Of a stretch of DNA of 64,000 nt, positions 17,837 to 27,250 are shown piece after piece (position 1 is the first letter of the stretch; each line of letters opens with the position of its first letter). The stretch is from positions 602,033 through 666,032 of the forward strand of contig NZ_BLXY01000001.1 of assembly GCF_014193585.1 (NCBI RefSeq). Reading direction: 5' to 3'. The notes below the pieces were generated by a model. It saw only the letters and a program-made list of their open reading frames with translations, was not told the origin of the DNA and made no database searches. The position numbers and the translations under genes were made by a program. This stretch comes from Geomonas paludis (lineage in GTDB: Bacteria > Desulfobacterota > Desulfuromonadia > Geobacterales > Geobacteraceae).

Positions 17837-19462
17837 ATGGAACTGATCAACCAACATACCAAGGCGATCATGGAAGGGTGCAAGGAGCGGGCGCGCGCCG
17901 CCGGGCTCACCTTCACCGACGAGAGCCTCGAATATATCGTCACCAACCGCGACCTGATCGAGCTCTCCCCGAAGGTGATGATTCCGACCCTGTACGATTA
18001 CTGGGTGCACGACGTGGAGGTGCTGCGCGGCAAAGGGGAGTACGAGCTCTACCCGCATAACCCCTACGAGACCGTGATCAACACGCGTCCCCCCATCTCG
18101 TTCTACAACGACAACAACCCGGACTGGCTCAACGTGATGATCTTCTACCACGTGCTGGGCCACATAGACTTCTTCCAGAACAACCTCTACTTCCGGCATA
18201 CGTGGGAATACGACTTCACCGGCCAGGCGCTCTCGGACAAGCGGGTGATCGCGAAGCTCAGAGCCGAGAAGGGGCGCTGGGTGGACTACATCCTCGAATT
18301 CGCCCGCTCCATCGACAACCTGGTCGGCTACCACGACGAACTCTCCCCCCTGTTCATGGCGCCGGAGGCCGCCACTTCCAGCCGCCTGGACTACTACTTC
18401 GACGTTTTCCTGCAGGTCGAGAAGAAGCTTCCGGTAGGGGAGTACCTGAAAGAGGTGGCGCGCTACAACGACGCCATCGCCCAGAACCGGGAGGAAGGGG
18501 AGCGCATCTTCTTCGCCGAGGTGACCGCCAAGTACCCGGAAATGGAGGCGCACTTCGCCAAGAGCCAGAACGTGAAGCGGGTGGAGCGGCGCGACCTGAT
18601 GAAGTTCCTCATCGAGAACTCCGAGTTCCTGGCCCGCGACGAAAACCAGTGGATGCGCTCGGTGCTCGAGGTGGTGCGCAAGACCTCGATCTTCTTCCAG
18701 CCGCAGATCCGCACCAAGATCATGAACGAGGGGTGGGCGAGCTACTGGCACGAGAAGCTGTTCCTGGTGGACGACCGCATCAAGGGGCACGAGGTCGATT
18801 TCGCCCGGGTCCACGCCGGCGTGACCTCCATGCCGCGCGTGGGCATGAACCCGTACGCCCTGGGCATGCGGCTTATGTACCAGTTGAAGGAGAACGGTGA
18901 CAAGGGCAAGACCGGCTACGAGTTCAACCGGCTCTCGGACCGCGAGGAGAGGAAGCACTTCGATGCCGCCTCCGGCAAAGGGGACGAGTACCTGTTCAAG
19001 ATCAGGAGCAACTACTGCGACTACCTCTTCATCAAGGACTTCGTGGACCAGGAGTTCACCGACCGCTACGACCTGTTCGTGACCGGCAAGCGGCTCGACC
19101 CGCAGCGCATGGTGTGGCAGTACTACGTCAAGAGCCGGGACGCCAACGACTACCGCGACATGGTGCTCGCCTCGCTGTACCATCCGCCGCACATCGAGAT
19201 CGCACCGGAGCGCGGCGAGGAGGGGATGCTCTACCTGGTGCACCATTTCGAGGGGAAGCAGCTGGTCTCGGAATACATCGCTAATACCATGGTCGGCATC
19301 GAGTACCTGTGGGGGGCGCCGGTGCAGCTGGAGACCAGCGAGGCGGTGATAGAGCAGCAGCGCGGCAGTTCCGGCCGGGAAGGGGTGGAAGAGCCGGAGA
19401 TCACGTGGCAGCGGGTGGTGTACACCATGAAGGACAAGGTCCTCAACCGACAGATACTGTGA
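17837..19462 (+). CDS. spoVR: SpoVR family protein
   Basis: A 541-residue member of the SpoVR/YcgB family, named for Bacillus sporulation but widespread in non-sporing proteobacteria beside prkA and yeaH. Recognisable blocks include FYNDNNPDWLNVMIFYHVLGHIDFFQNN, MNEGWASYWHEKL (HExxH-like spacing is absent), HAGVTSMPRVGMNPYALGMRL, and the C-terminal DYRDMVLASLYHPPHIEI. Start is the ATG at 17837 after GAGGCAGTT. The organism shows no sporulation genes here, so a stress role with PrkA is more likely than sporulation. It is followed after 14 bases by the second PrkA-like gene. Confidence 0.92.
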   Translation: MELINQHTKAIMEGCKERARAAGLTFTDESLEYIVTNRDLIELSPKVMIPTLYDYWVHDVEVLRGKGEYELYPHNPYETVINTRPPISFYNDNNPDWLNVMIFYHVLGHIDFFQNNLYFRHTWEYDFTGQALSDKRVIAKLRAEKGRWVDYILEFARSIDNLVGYHDELSPLFMAPEAATSSRLDYYFDVFLQVEKKLPVGEYLKEVARYNDAIAQNREEGERIFFAEVTAKYPEMEAHFAKSQNVKRVERRDLMKFLIENSEFLARDENQWMRSVLEVVRKTSIFFQPQIRTKIMNEGWASYWHEKLFLVDDRIKGHEVDFARVHAGVTSMPRVGMNPYALGMRLMYQLKENGDKGKTGYEFNRLSDREERKHFDAASGKGDEYLFKIRSNYCDYLFIKDFVDQEFTDRYDLFVTGKRLDPQRMVWQYYVKSRDANDYRDMVLASLYHPPHIEIAPERGEEGMLYLVHHFEGKQLVSEYIANTMVGIEYLWGAPVQLETSEAVIEQQRGSSGREGVEEPEITWQRVVYTMKDKVLNRQIL

Positions 19463-19476
19463 CAGGCGGATAAGCT

Positions 19477-21765
19477 ATGCCAGATCTAGAGACAGTCATA
19501 AAGCAGTTGAGTCGCTCCATCGTCGAGCACAAGAATGCCTCGCACATGTCGTTCGAGGAGTTCATGCAGCTCGTCACGGAGAAGCCGGAACGGATGATGC
19601 GCAACATCTTCCAGCTTTTCCACGACATGGTGGGTAGCTACGTCAACGCCGGAACCGACGAGTACCCCGAGGACCCGGAGTCGATCAACTTCGTCCCGTA
19701 CGATACCACCAAGCTCTTCGTGCAGAACTCCGACCGCCCGTTCTTTGCCGACCGCCTGTTCGCGAACCGGTTCATGAGCCACGTCGCCGACATGAAGAGC
19801 GGGGCGCGCCAGAACAAGATCTACATATTCGAAGGCCCCCCGGGGTCGGGCAAGAGTACCTTCCTCAACAACGTGCTGATGAAGTTCGAGGAGTACGCCA
19901 GCACCGACGAGGGGAGGACCTACGAGGTGGTGTGGCACCTGGACCGCCGCGTCCTGGGGAGCTTCAAGGAGCACCAGGTCAGCGCCTTCGTGGAAAAACT
20001 GTCCCACCTGCTCGACGAGTACGAACTGGAGAGTCACGATCACCTCGACACCCGGGCCCTTTTGCGCGGCGGCGACGTGGTCGAGGTCCCCTGCCCGTCC
20101 CACGACAGCCCGCTGCTCATGATCGACAAGGCCCAGCGGCGCGCCTTCTTCGACGACGTCTTCCAGAACGACTCCTTCAAGTGGAAACTCTTCACCGAGA
20201 AGGAGTACGACTGGGTGTTCCGCGATTCGCCCTGCACCATCTGCACCTCCATCTTCCAGGCACTCGCGGCGCGGCTCGACGACCCTGCCGACATCTTCCG
20301 GATGATCAAGGTGCGCCCCTATCGCTTCAACCGCAGGTTGGGCGAGGGGATCACGGTGTTCAACCCGGGCGACAAGTCGATGAAGATGAACATCCTCACC
20401 AACGACATGCTGCAGCGGAAGATCGACCTCCTCCTGGGTGACAGCAACGAGGTGAAATACCTCTTCTCCAACTTCGCCAAGACCAACAACGGCATCTACG
20501 CCCTCATGGACGTGAAGTCCCACAACGCGGAGCGGCTCCTGGAGCTGCACAACATCATCAGCGAGGGGATCCACAAGGTCGAGGACATCGAGGAGAACGT
20601 GCGCAGCCTGTTCATCGCGCTCATGAACCCCGAGGACGAGCGGAGCATCGAGGGGGTGCAGTCCTTCTCGGACCGCATCGAGTTCATCAACATCCCCTAC
20701 GTCATGGACCTGAACACCGAGGTGGAGATCTACCGCAACATCTTCGGCAAGCACATCGATACCAGTTTCCTGCCGCGGGTGCTGCACAACTTCGCTCGCG
20801 TGATCATCTCGACCAGGATGAACGTCAAGTCGGACGCGCTCCTGGAGTGGATCGGGGATCCGGAAAAGTACCGGCTCTACTGCGACGAGAACCTGCAGAT
20901 CCTGAAGATGGAGATCTACACCGGGCACATCCCGGAGTGGCTTTCCGAGGAGGACAGGAAGCGGCTCAACGCCAAGCGCAGGAAGAAAATCATCGCCGAG
21001 AGCGAGCACGAAGGGGACCACGGCTTCTCGGGGCGCGAGTCCATCAAGATCTTCTCCGACTTCTACTCCGCCTACGCCAGGAAGGACAAGATGATCACCA
21101 TGAACAACCTGTCCACCTTCTTCACGCGCTGGCACAAGGAGCTGAAGGAATCGATACCGGACGGGTTCATGGAGTCGCTGGTGCACAACTACGACTACGT
21201 GGTGCTCCAGGAGGTGAAGGAGGCGCTCTACTACTACAACGAGGCCCAGATCGAGCGCGACATCCTGCACTACATGTTCGCGGTCAACTTCGAGCCGGGC
21301 GCCGTCGAGGTGTGCCGGTTCACGGGTGAGAAGCTGGAAATTACCGAGGAGTTCCTGGCGGGGATCGAGCGGCGTCTGCTGGGCGCCAAGGTGGAGGATG
21401 AGGCGCGGCTCGCGTTCCGGCAGGAAACCCAGCGTGAGTACACCGGCAGAACCTTGACCCAGGAGATCATGGTGGAGGGGAAACGCGCCCAGGATACGGC
21501 GCTGTTCCAGTCGCTGCACGACCGCTACGTCTTCAACCTGAAGGAGAAGGTGCTGGAGCCGTTCCTGGAGAACGCCAACTTCCGCCGCGCCATCAAGGAT
21601 TTCGACACCGAGGCCTTCAAGACCTACGACAAGCGCATCAGGGACGACGTCACCTTCCTGATCAACAACCTGAGCTCCGACAAGTTCAAGTACACCAAGC
21701 AGTGCGCCAAGGAAATCTGCGTCTACGTCATCGACAACGACCTCGCCCGCAAATTCCACGTCTGA
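19477..21765 (+). CDS. Second, divergent PrkA-like AAA+ ATPase/kinase
   Basis: A 762-residue protein only distantly similar to the first PrkA but with the same plan. It has an N-terminal helical region (SHMSFEEFMQLVTEKPERMM), Walker A EGPPGSGKST at about residues 119-128, and a region LMIDKAQRRAFFDDVF. A YALMDVKSHNAERLLELHN block and the sensor-like RSLFIALMNPEDE follow. The long C-terminus ends in NNLSSDKFKYTKQCAKEICVYVIDNDLA. It is longer than typical PrkA (about 640-680). It is the last gene of the prkA-yeaH-spoVR cluster, 14 bases behind spoVR, so it is probably a dedicated fourth component. Whether it is a kinase or only an ATPase is unknown. Confidence 0.82.
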   Translation: MPDLETVIKQLSRSIVEHKNASHMSFEEFMQLVTEKPERMMRNIFQLFHDMVGSYVNAGTDEYPEDPESINFVPYDTTKLFVQNSDRPFFADRLFANRFMSHVADMKSGARQNKIYIFEGPPGSGKSTFLNNVLMKFEEYASTDEGRTYEVVWHLDRRVLGSFKEHQVSAFVEKLSHLLDEYELESHDHLDTRALLRGGDVVEVPCPSHDSPLLMIDKAQRRAFFDDVFQNDSFKWKLFTEKEYDWVFRDSPCTICTSIFQALAARLDDPADIFRMIKVRPYRFNRRLGEGITVFNPGDKSMKMNILTNDMLQRKIDLLLGDSNEVKYLFSNFAKTNNGIYALMDVKSHNAERLLELHNIISEGIHKVEDIEENVRSLFIALMNPEDERSIEGVQSFSDRIEFINIPYVMDLNTEVEIYRNIFGKHIDTSFLPRVLHNFARVIISTRMNVKSDALLEWIGDPEKYRLYCDENLQILKMEIYTGHIPEWLSEEDRKRLNAKRRKKIIAESEHEGDHGFSGRESIKIFSDFYSAYARKDKMITMNNLSTFFTRWHKELKESIPDGFMESLVHNYDYVVLQEVKEALYYYNEAQIERDILHYMFAVNFEPGAVEVCRFTGEKLEITEEFLAGIERRLLGAKVEDEARLAFRQETQREYTGRTLTQEIMVEGKRAQDTALFQSLHDRYVFNLKEKVLEPFLENANFRRAIKDFDTEAFKTYDKRIRDDVTFLINNLSSDKFKYTKQCAKEICVYVIDNDLARKFHV

Positions 21766-21785
21766 CCGGCAAAGATAAAGACGTT

Positions 21786-21848
21786 TAACAGGGATAAAAG
21801 GGATAAAGGGGATAGATTCTATCCCTTTCATCCCCTTTATCCCTGTTA
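21786..21848. repeat. Inverted array of GGGATAAA-type units between convergent genes
   Basis: AACAGGGATAAAAGGGATAA, then AGGGGATAGA, facing its complement TCTATCCCTTTCATCCCC and on to TTTATCCCTGTT. It is a near-continuous hairpin with a tiny loop, filling the gap between the second prkA-like gene and the chemoreceptor. It may serve as a two-way terminator, although it lacks a T-run. Confidence 0.75.
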
Positions 21849-21862
21849 GATTGTTATCGCCT

Positions 21863-23047
21863 TTATGCCGCCACTTTGAACCGGCTTACCATGTCCTGCA
21901 GCGCCCGCGCCGAGTTGGCCAGGCCCTCCGCGGCACGGGCGGACTCCTGCGCGCCCCCCGCCGTTTGCTGCACCACGTCGATGATCTGCCGCATGCTCTC
22001 CGAGATGCTGGAGGTGGTGGCGGACTGTTCCTCCGCCGCGATGGCGACCTGGGACACGTACTCCAAAAGCGGGGTGATCTGCTCCTTGATGGTCCCGATC
22101 GCCTGGCTTGAGTGCTGCATGTCTTCGGTGCCGTTTCTGACACTGCCGGCGCTGCGCTCCATCAGGGAAATCACGTTCTTCACGTCCCCTTGCAGTGCAG
22201 TTATGATCGACTGCACCTCCCGGGTGGACGAGGTGGTCCGCTCCGCCAGCATCCTCACCTCGTCGGCAACGACCGCGAAGCCTCTCCCCTGTTCGCCTGC
22301 CCGCGCGGCCTCGATGGCGGCATTGAGAGCCAGCAGGTTGGTCTGATCCGCAATGTCCTCGATGGCGACGACAATGTCGCCGATGCGGTCCGAGTTGCTG
22401 CCCAGCGCTTTCACGGCGTCGACGGTGCCCGTGACCATCTGCTCGATCTCTCCCATGACCGAGGTCATGCGGGTGATGGTCTCCTCTCCCTTGCTGGTCG
22501 CCGTGCTGGTGCTCCCGGCCCGGTCGGCCATCTTTTGGCAGCTGAGGGCGATGTCGCTGCTGACGCCGGCCATCTCGCCCACGGCGTTGGAGACGGAACT
22601 GGACTGCTGTGAAGCGTGCTCGGTACCCTCGGCCATCCTGAGGGAGGTGTTGCTGAGTTGGCTGGACGCATGGGCGAGCTGGTCGGCGGTCTGCTGGATC
22701 CCCTGGATCATCCCCCGCATGGAAGCCTGCAGTTTCTGCAGGGCCCGAAGCATCTGGCTGATCTCGTTGCGGCGGTTGATCACGATTTCCTCGCTGAGGT
22801 CCCCCTGGGCCATGATCTCCAGGTAGCGCATGGTGCGCGCCAGCGGTGTCCTGATCGACCAGATGTTGATGGCGCCGAAGACGCCGCCCAGAACAATGAA
22901 GAGGGTGAGGGAGCCATACTTGATCAGCAGGGAATCGGCCTGGGCGGCAACTGCGGTGGCGATCAGGCAGAGGCTGTAGCAGACGCACAGCAGGCTGAGC
23001 CTGGTCTTGATGGTGAGGTTGAGGTAAACGTTCAAGATTTGGTTCAT
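21863..23047 (-). CDS. Methyl-accepting chemotaxis protein without a large sensor domain
   Basis: A 394-residue chemoreceptor. Two hydrophobic segments near residues 14-36 and 41-63 are separated by only a few residues (ADSLLIKYGS), so there is no periplasmic ligand domain. A HAMP-like region (RTPLARTMRYLEIMAQGDLSE) and the signalling domain follow; its conserved tip reads IADQTNLLALNAAIEAARAGEQGRGFAVVADEVRMLAERT. I start at the ATG at 23047, which has AAGGAGAAGG upstream; the longer in-frame start at 23116 adds a polar stretch without a ribosome site. It presumably senses something in the membrane or cytoplasm, or relays for another receptor. No che genes are adjacent. Confidence 0.92.
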   Translation of the reverse strand: MNQILNVYLNLTIKTRLSLLCVCYSLCLIATAVAAQADSLLIKYGSLTLFIVLGGVFGAINIWSIRTPLARTMRYLEIMAQGDLSEEIVINRRNEISQMLRALQKLQASMRGMIQGIQQTADQLAHASSQLSNTSLRMAEGTEHASQQSSSVSNAVGEMAGVSSDIALSCQKMADRAGSTSTATSKGEETITRMTSVMGEIEQMVTGTVDAVKALGSNSDRIGDIVVAIEDIADQTNLLALNAAIEAARAGEQGRGFAVVADEVRMLAERTTSSTREVQSIITALQGDVKNVISLMERSAGSVRNGTEDMQHSSQAIGTIKEQITPLLEYVSQVAIAAEEQSATTSSISESMRQIIDVVQQTAGGAQESARAAEGLANSARALQDMVSRFKVAA

Positions 23048-23317
23048 TTCCTTCTCCTTGCAATGCTGCGGGGGCGGGCCGCTTCTGCCGAACGGTGTTT
23101 CACTGGTGCAGGTCACTTATCGGGGAGGTGCCGTTAGTACTTGAGACGTGTTGTAAACAAAACGGCCCGCATTTAAGAAAAATAATGTACAGACCGTCGG
23201 CGCCATGCCGGAGCCTCTCCATGCTGTCCGTGCAGAGCAGGAAAAAAATGTGGCTACCGGTGTTTATCGTGATAAGGTAGGTGGCCCTATTGATAACTTC
23301 TCGGGGAGGTGCCACGG

Positions 23318-24160
23318 ATGAGAGAGACGCTTTGCCGGATGATCATGGACTTCGTGCAGGAGGAGCCGGGGAACCGGTTCCCGGAAGGCGGCGCGCCCTA
23401 CTTCACAGAGCCGTTGATAGGCTTTGCGGCTGCGGATGATCCTCTGTTCGCGCAGTACCAGACCGTGATCGGCCCCTTCCATCTCACCCCTTCCGAACTG
23501 GCGCAGCGGGAGGATCCACCTTGGCGCCCCGCCACCGTGATCTGCTGGGCCCTCCCCATCTCCGGGGAGACCCGCCGCAGCAACCGCAGCGAGACAACCT
23601 ATCCCTCCCGCGCCTGGGCGCTCACCAGGCAGCACGGGGAGGCTTTCAATGCCGCCCTGCGCCGCCAGGTGGTGCAGTTCCTGGTCGATGCGGGCTACCG
23701 CGCTTTTGCGCCACAGCTGCACCCGGCCTGGCGGGAGTACCCGGACACCCCGGTGGGGATCGCTTGCTCCTGGTCCGAGCGCCACGCCGCCTACGCGGCG
23801 GGTCTGGGGACCTTCAGCCTCAACGATGCCCTGATCACCCCGCGCGGCATCGCCCATCGCCTGGGGAGCGTCGTCACCGACCTCGCCATCGAGCCGAGCC
23901 CGCGGCCGTGGAGCGATCACCGGTCCAACTGCCTGTGGTACCGGGAGGGGAGCTGCGGGGCGTGTATCGGCCGCTGTCCGGTCGGAGCCCTTTCCAAAGA
24001 GGGACACGACAAGGCAATCTGCCGCGGCTACGTCTATGGAGCGGTACCGGAGGCGGTCGGAGAGCGGTATGGGGTCAGCAGCACCGGCTGCGGACTGTGC
24101 CAGACGAGGGTTCCCTGCGAGGAGAGGATACCGGTGGGTAAAAAGACTCCCTCACCCTGA
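23318..24160 (+). CDS. QueG-like iron-sulfur protein (epoxyqueuosine reductase family)
   Basis: A 280-residue protein resembling the epoxyqueuosine reductase/reductive-dehalogenase superfamily. It has the GIACSWSERHAAYAAGLGTFS and DALITPRGIAHRLGSVVTDL blocks, then Cys-rich C-terminal segments. The clusters are unusual: CLWYREGSCGACIGRCPVGAL gives only CxxCxxxCP with an extra Cys further upstream, and CGLCQTRVPC follows. So two full ferredoxin-type 4Fe-4S motifs are not obvious. The ATG at 23318 follows GGGGAGG at the right distance. It is shorter than true QueG (about 310-380), and the last codons lie in a REP-like repeat. Function is uncertain; queuosine synthesis is not proven. Confidence 0.75.
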   Translation: MRETLCRMIMDFVQEEPGNRFPEGGAPYFTEPLIGFAAADDPLFAQYQTVIGPFHLTPSELAQREDPPWRPATVICWALPISGETRRSNRSETTYPSRAWALTRQHGEAFNAALRRQVVQFLVDAGYRAFAPQLHPAWREYPDTPVGIACSWSERHAAYAAGLGTFSLNDALITPRGIAHRLGSVVTDLAIEPSPRPWSDHRSNCLWYREGSCGACIGRCPVGALSKEGHDKAICRGYVYGAVPEAVGERYGVSSTGCGLCQTRVPCEERIPVGKKTPSP

Positions 24161-24185
24161 CCCTCTCCCTGAGGGAGAGGGGATG
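24149..24185. repeat. REP-like hairpin overlapping the 3' end of the QueG-like gene
   Basis: CTCCCTCACCCTGACCCTCT facing CCCTGAGGGAGAGGGG. The stop codon TGA at 24158-24160 is part of the repeat. Confidence 0.8.
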
Positions 24186-24221
24186 TGGACCGGTGAGCGG
24201 AGATGGTAACGGATAGGAAAT

Positions 24222-24260
24222 GGAAAGGGGCACCCCCCACATGGGAGGTGCCCCTTTTAA
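24222..24260. terminator. Bidirectional intrinsic terminator
   Basis: AAAGGGGCACC (24224-24234) facing GGTGCCCCTTTT (24247-24258), with A-run and T-run on either side. It serves the plus-strand QueG-like gene and the minus-strand suc genes. Confidence 0.75.
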
Positions 24261-24293
24261 CGCTGGACCCGGACGGCTATGTTCTTTTTCATG

Positions 24294-24410
24294 TTCCCTC
24301 TCCCTCAGGGAGAGGGTTAGGGTGAGGGCGTTGCCACGGGCAAGTTGTCGCACCCGGCAGAGCCCTCACCCGCCCGGTGGGCACCCTCTCCCAGAGGGAG
24401 AGGGACTAGC
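24294..24410. repeat. Two-hairpin REP-like element
   Basis: CCCTCTCCCTCAGGGAGAGGG plus TTAGGGTGAGGG on the left; CCCTCACCCGCCCGGTGGGC plus ACCCTCTCCCAGAGGGAGAGGG on the right. Immediately downstream of sucD. Confidence 0.85.
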
Positions 24411-24422
24411 GGAAGATCATCG

Positions 24423-25322
24423 CTAGCTAGGTTTCTTTTTACCGTTCCCCTTGGCGGCGATGGCGGTCTGCATGGCCTCGCCCATCTTAGTGGGGCTGGA
24501 AGCAACAGTTACGCCGCACTCGGTGAGGGTGCGGATCTTGTCTTCCGCCTTCCCCTTGCCCCCGGTGATAATGGCGCCGGCGTGCCCCATCCTCTTACCC
24601 GGCGGCGCGGTGACCCCGGCGATAAAGGCCGCCACCGGCTTTTTCATGTGCTCCTGGATCCAGTGCGCGGCGTCCTCCTCGGCGGATCCCCCGATCTCGC
24701 CGATCATGAAGACCCCTTCCGTGCCCGGGTCCTCATTGAAGAGCTTGAGCACGTCGATGAAGTTCATGCCGATGATGGGGTCCCCCCCGATCCCGACGCA
24801 GGTCGATTGGCCAAGCCCCATGTCGGTGAGCTGTTTGACCGCCTCGTAGGTGAGGGTGCCGGAGCGCGAGACGACGCCGATCTTGCCCGGCCTGTGGATG
24901 TGGCCCGGCATGATGCCGATCTTGCACTCGCCCGGCGTGATCACGCCGGGACAGTTGGGGCCGACCAGGCGCATCTTGCTCTGCTTGAGTACCGCCTTAA
25001 CCGGGACCATGTCGCGTACCGGAATTCCCTCGGTGATGCAGACGGCGAGCTCGAGCCCGGCAGCCGCCGATTCGAGGATGGCGTCGGCCGCCCCCGGCGG
25101 CGGCACGAAGATCATGGAGACGTTGGCGTTGGTGTACTTGACCGCCTCGGCCACCGTGTTGAAGACGGGGATTCCCTCGATGTGGATGCCCCCCTTGCCG
25201 GGCGTCACGCCGGCCACGATGTTGCTGCCGTACTCGCGGCACTGCTGGGTGTGAAACAGGCCGCTGCGGCCGGTGATCCCCTGCACTACTATCCTGGACG
25301 AATTGTTGATCAATATGGACAT
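24423..25322 (-). CDS. sucD: Succinyl-CoA synthetase alpha subunit
   Basis: A 299-residue subunit that carries the phosphohistidine in the reversible TCA-cycle step succinyl-CoA to succinate with nucleotide phosphorylation. It has [14 protein letters not shown] (CoA-binding region), VGPNCPGVI, and the active-site [21 protein letters not shown] with the catalytic His. The start at 25322 is preceded by GGGAG. It lies 29 bases after sucC in the standard sucC-sucD order on the minus strand. The open frame continues upstream through sucC in another frame, but that extension is only a shadow. Confidence 0.97.
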   Translation of the reverse strand: MSILINNSSRIVVQGITGRSGLFHTQQCREYGSNIVAGVTPGKGGIHIEGIPVFNTVAEAVKYTNANVSMIFVPPPGAADAILESAAAGLELAVCITEGIPVRDMVPVKAVLKQSKMRLVGPNCPGVITPGECKIGIMPGHIHRPGKIGVVSRSGTLTYEAVKQLTDMGLGQSTCVGIGGDPIIGMNFIDVLKLFNEDPGTEGVFMIGEIGGSAEEDAAHWIQEHMKKPVAAFIAGVTAPPGKRMGHAGAIITGGKGKAEDKIRTLTECGVTVASSPTKMGEAMQTAIAAKGNGKKKPS

Positions 25323-25351
25323 AGGCTTATCTCCCGAATATGATCCCGTAG

Positions 25352-26509
25352 TTACCCCAGCATCCCGACGATTTTCGAGGCGGCGTCTCCGAGGTTGTCG
25401 CTGCACTGGACGTTCAGGCCGCTCTCGGTGAGGAGCCGTTTGCCCTCCTCGACCTGGCTGCCGTCCATGCGCACCACGATGGGGAGGGTGCAGTTCACCT
25501 CGCTGGCCGCCTCGATGATGCCGTGGGCAATCACGTCGCAGCGCATGATGCCGCCGAAGATGTTGACGAAGATCCCTTTCACGTCCGCGTCCTGCAGGAT
25601 GATCTTGAATGCCTCGGCCACCTTCTCGCGGGTGGCGCCGCCCCCGACGTCGAGGAAGTTGGCCGGCTCCCCGCCGAACTCCTTGAGCACGTCGAGGGTG
25701 GCCATGGCTAGGCCGGCGCCGTTCACCAGGCAGCCGATGGAGCCGGAGAGCTTGATGTAGGCCAGGTCGTACTTGCCGGCGTTGATCTCCAGCGGGTCGA
25801 GCTGGGAGTAGTCCATCATGTCCGGATATTCGCGGTGCCTGAAGATGGCGTTGTCGTCGAAGGTGATTTTGGCGTCCATGGCCATGAGCCATCCGGCCCT
25901 GGTGACCACGAGCGGGTTGATCTCCACCAGCGCGCAGTCCTTCTCCAGGCAGACCCGGTACAGGTTGAGGATGAGGTTGACGCAGTCCTCGCAGACGCTC
26001 CCGGACAGGCCGAGCTGCAGGGCGATCTGCCGTGCCTGGTACGATCTGAGCCCGAGGAACGGGTCGATGGTCAGGGTGTGGATCTTCTCGGGAGTCTTGG
26101 AGGCGACCTCCTCGATTTCCATCCCCCCTTCGGCGGAGGCGATCAGCACGTAGCGCGACGTGCTACGGTCCAGGGTGATGGAGAGGTAGAACTCGCGGGC
26201 GATCTCTACCGCCTCCTCCACCAGGATGCGCCGGACCTTGAGCCCCTCGGGGCCGGTCTGCGGTGTCACCAGGGTCTTGCCAAAGAGCTCCTTCGCGTAC
26301 TCCTGGGCCTGTTCCGGATGGTGCACGAGCCTGACGCCGCCCGCCTTGCCGCGTCCGCCGGCATAGATCTGCGCCTTGACCACGCAGCGCCCCCCCATCT
26401 CCTTGGCTGCCCGCTCCACCTGGTCGGCGGTGAGCGCAACGCGACCACGAGGGATGGGGATGCCGAACGAATTCAGTATCTCCTTGGCCTGATACTCATG
26501 AATGTTCAT
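25352..26509 (-). CDS. sucC: Succinyl-CoA synthetase beta subunit
   Basis: A 385-residue ATP-grasp subunit that binds nucleotide and, with SucD, forms succinyl-CoA synthetase. It opens [20 protein letters not shown] with the family's [15 protein letters not shown]. It has the LEINPLV-type block as [14 protein letters not shown] and the C-terminal [30 protein letters not shown] precedes the ATG. It heads the sucCD operon. Length is normal. Confidence 0.97.
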   Translation of the reverse strand: MNIHEYQAKEILNSFGIPIPRGRVALTADQVERAAKEMGGRCVVKAQIYAGGRGKAGGVRLVHHPEQAQEYAKELFGKTLVTPQTGPEGLKVRRILVEEAVEIAREFYLSITLDRSTSRYVLIASAEGGMEIEEVASKTPEKIHTLTIDPFLGLRSYQARQIALQLGLSGSVCEDCVNLILNLYRVCLEKDCALVEINPLVVTRAGWLMAMDAKITFDDNAIFRHREYPDMMDYSQLDPLEINAGKYDLAYIKLSGSIGCLVNGAGLAMATLDVLKEFGGEPANFLDVGGGATREKVAEAFKIILQDADVKGIFVNIFGGIMRCDVIAHGIIEAASEVNCTLPIVVRMDGSQVEEGKRLLTESGLNVQCSDNLGDAASKIVGMLG

Positions 26510-26676
26510 CCTGTTCTCCTATGGTGCCGCTTTGGATTTAACGTGGTGCAGCCAACTCTAAGAAGGTAAGTCGTCAGAATCGTGGGGATTTGGTGGGGCG
26601 ACGGGAAGCGCGCCCCGTACTCTTATCGGCACGTGGCCGCTGGAAATTCAAATTAAGAGTAAATACTATCACAATT

Positions 26677-26715
26677 AAAAAAAAGAGAAGCCCGCGGGGG
26701 GCTTCTCTTCTCGTC
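26677..26715 (-). terminator. Intrinsic terminator of the small secreted-protein gene
   Basis: Minus strand GAGAAGCCCCCCGCGGGCTTCTC followed by eight Ts, ending the gene at 26741. Confidence 0.85.
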
Positions 26716-26740
26716 TTTCCTTCTGCATTTTTGCGTGCCG

Positions 26741-27058
26741 CTACCGGGTCTGGATCGTGCGGCGCACCTCGATCTTTTCATTGCCTTTACTGCACTGCAG
26801 CTCCACCTGGGAAAGGGGGGTGAAATTGCCGCCGGGGTTCTTGCGGGCGGCGCGACCCTGTCGTTCCAGCGCGATCTTCCTGCACTTCTCCAGCACTGCC
26901 TGGACGTCGTCGCCGGTCACGTCGGAGACCTCGAAGCGGTGCTTGCGCGCCACGATCCCTTCGCCCTGGGTGCTGACGATGTTCCCCCGGCAGATCAGTT
27001 CTTCGGCGCCGGCCGTGCCGGCCACTAACAGCAGAATGGATGCAACAAGGACTTTCAT
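26741..27058 (-). CDS. Small secreted protein of unknown function
   Basis: A 105-residue protein with a clear signal peptide (MKVLVASILLLVAGTAGA, cleavage before EE). The mature 85 residues have two cysteines (ELICRGN and LEKCRK) plus a third in VELQCSK. They show no family I recognise. GGAGG lies five bases before the ATG. It probably forms a short monocistronic unit ended by the terminator at 26677. Periplasmic location expected; function unknown. Confidence 0.75.
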   Translation of the reverse strand: MKVLVASILLLVAGTAGAEELICRGNIVSTQGEGIVARKHRFEVSDVTGDDVQAVLEKCRKIALERQGRAARKNPGGNFTPLSQVELQCSKGNEKIEVRRTIQTR

Positions 27059-27076
27059 TACCGCCTCCGCTTTCGA

Positions 27077-27237
27077 GGGGACTGGCTCCGCCAGGTGCCT
27101 GTCCCCTTAGGGCTTGGGTAAGCTGGCGGGGGACTGGCTCCGCCAGGTGCCTGTCCCCTTAGGACTTGGGTAAGCTGGCGGAGCGGAAGGGAGCGTGCCG
27201 CTAGAGGGACAGGCACCTAAACGGAGCCAGTCCCTTC
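27077..27237. repeat. GGGACTGGCTCCG-family palindrome with a tandemly duplicated left half
   Basis: The full element is GGGACTGGCTCCGCCAGGTG plus CCTGTCCC facing GGGACAGGCACCTAAACGGA plus GCCAGTCCC. Here the left half, with its TTAGGGCTTGGGTAAGCTGG spacer, occurs twice in a row (27077-27129 and 27129-27180; one base differs, GGGCTT versus GGACTT). Then comes the inverted right arm (27205-27235). Located between two secreted-protein genes. Confidence 0.85.
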
Positions 27238-27250
27238 CGCTACCACGGGA

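Noticed and set aside
25323..25892. Upstream continuation of the sucD frame through sucC
   Set aside because: It overlaps the clear SucC coding sequence in another frame and lacks a ribosome site; sucD starts at 25322 with a proper site.
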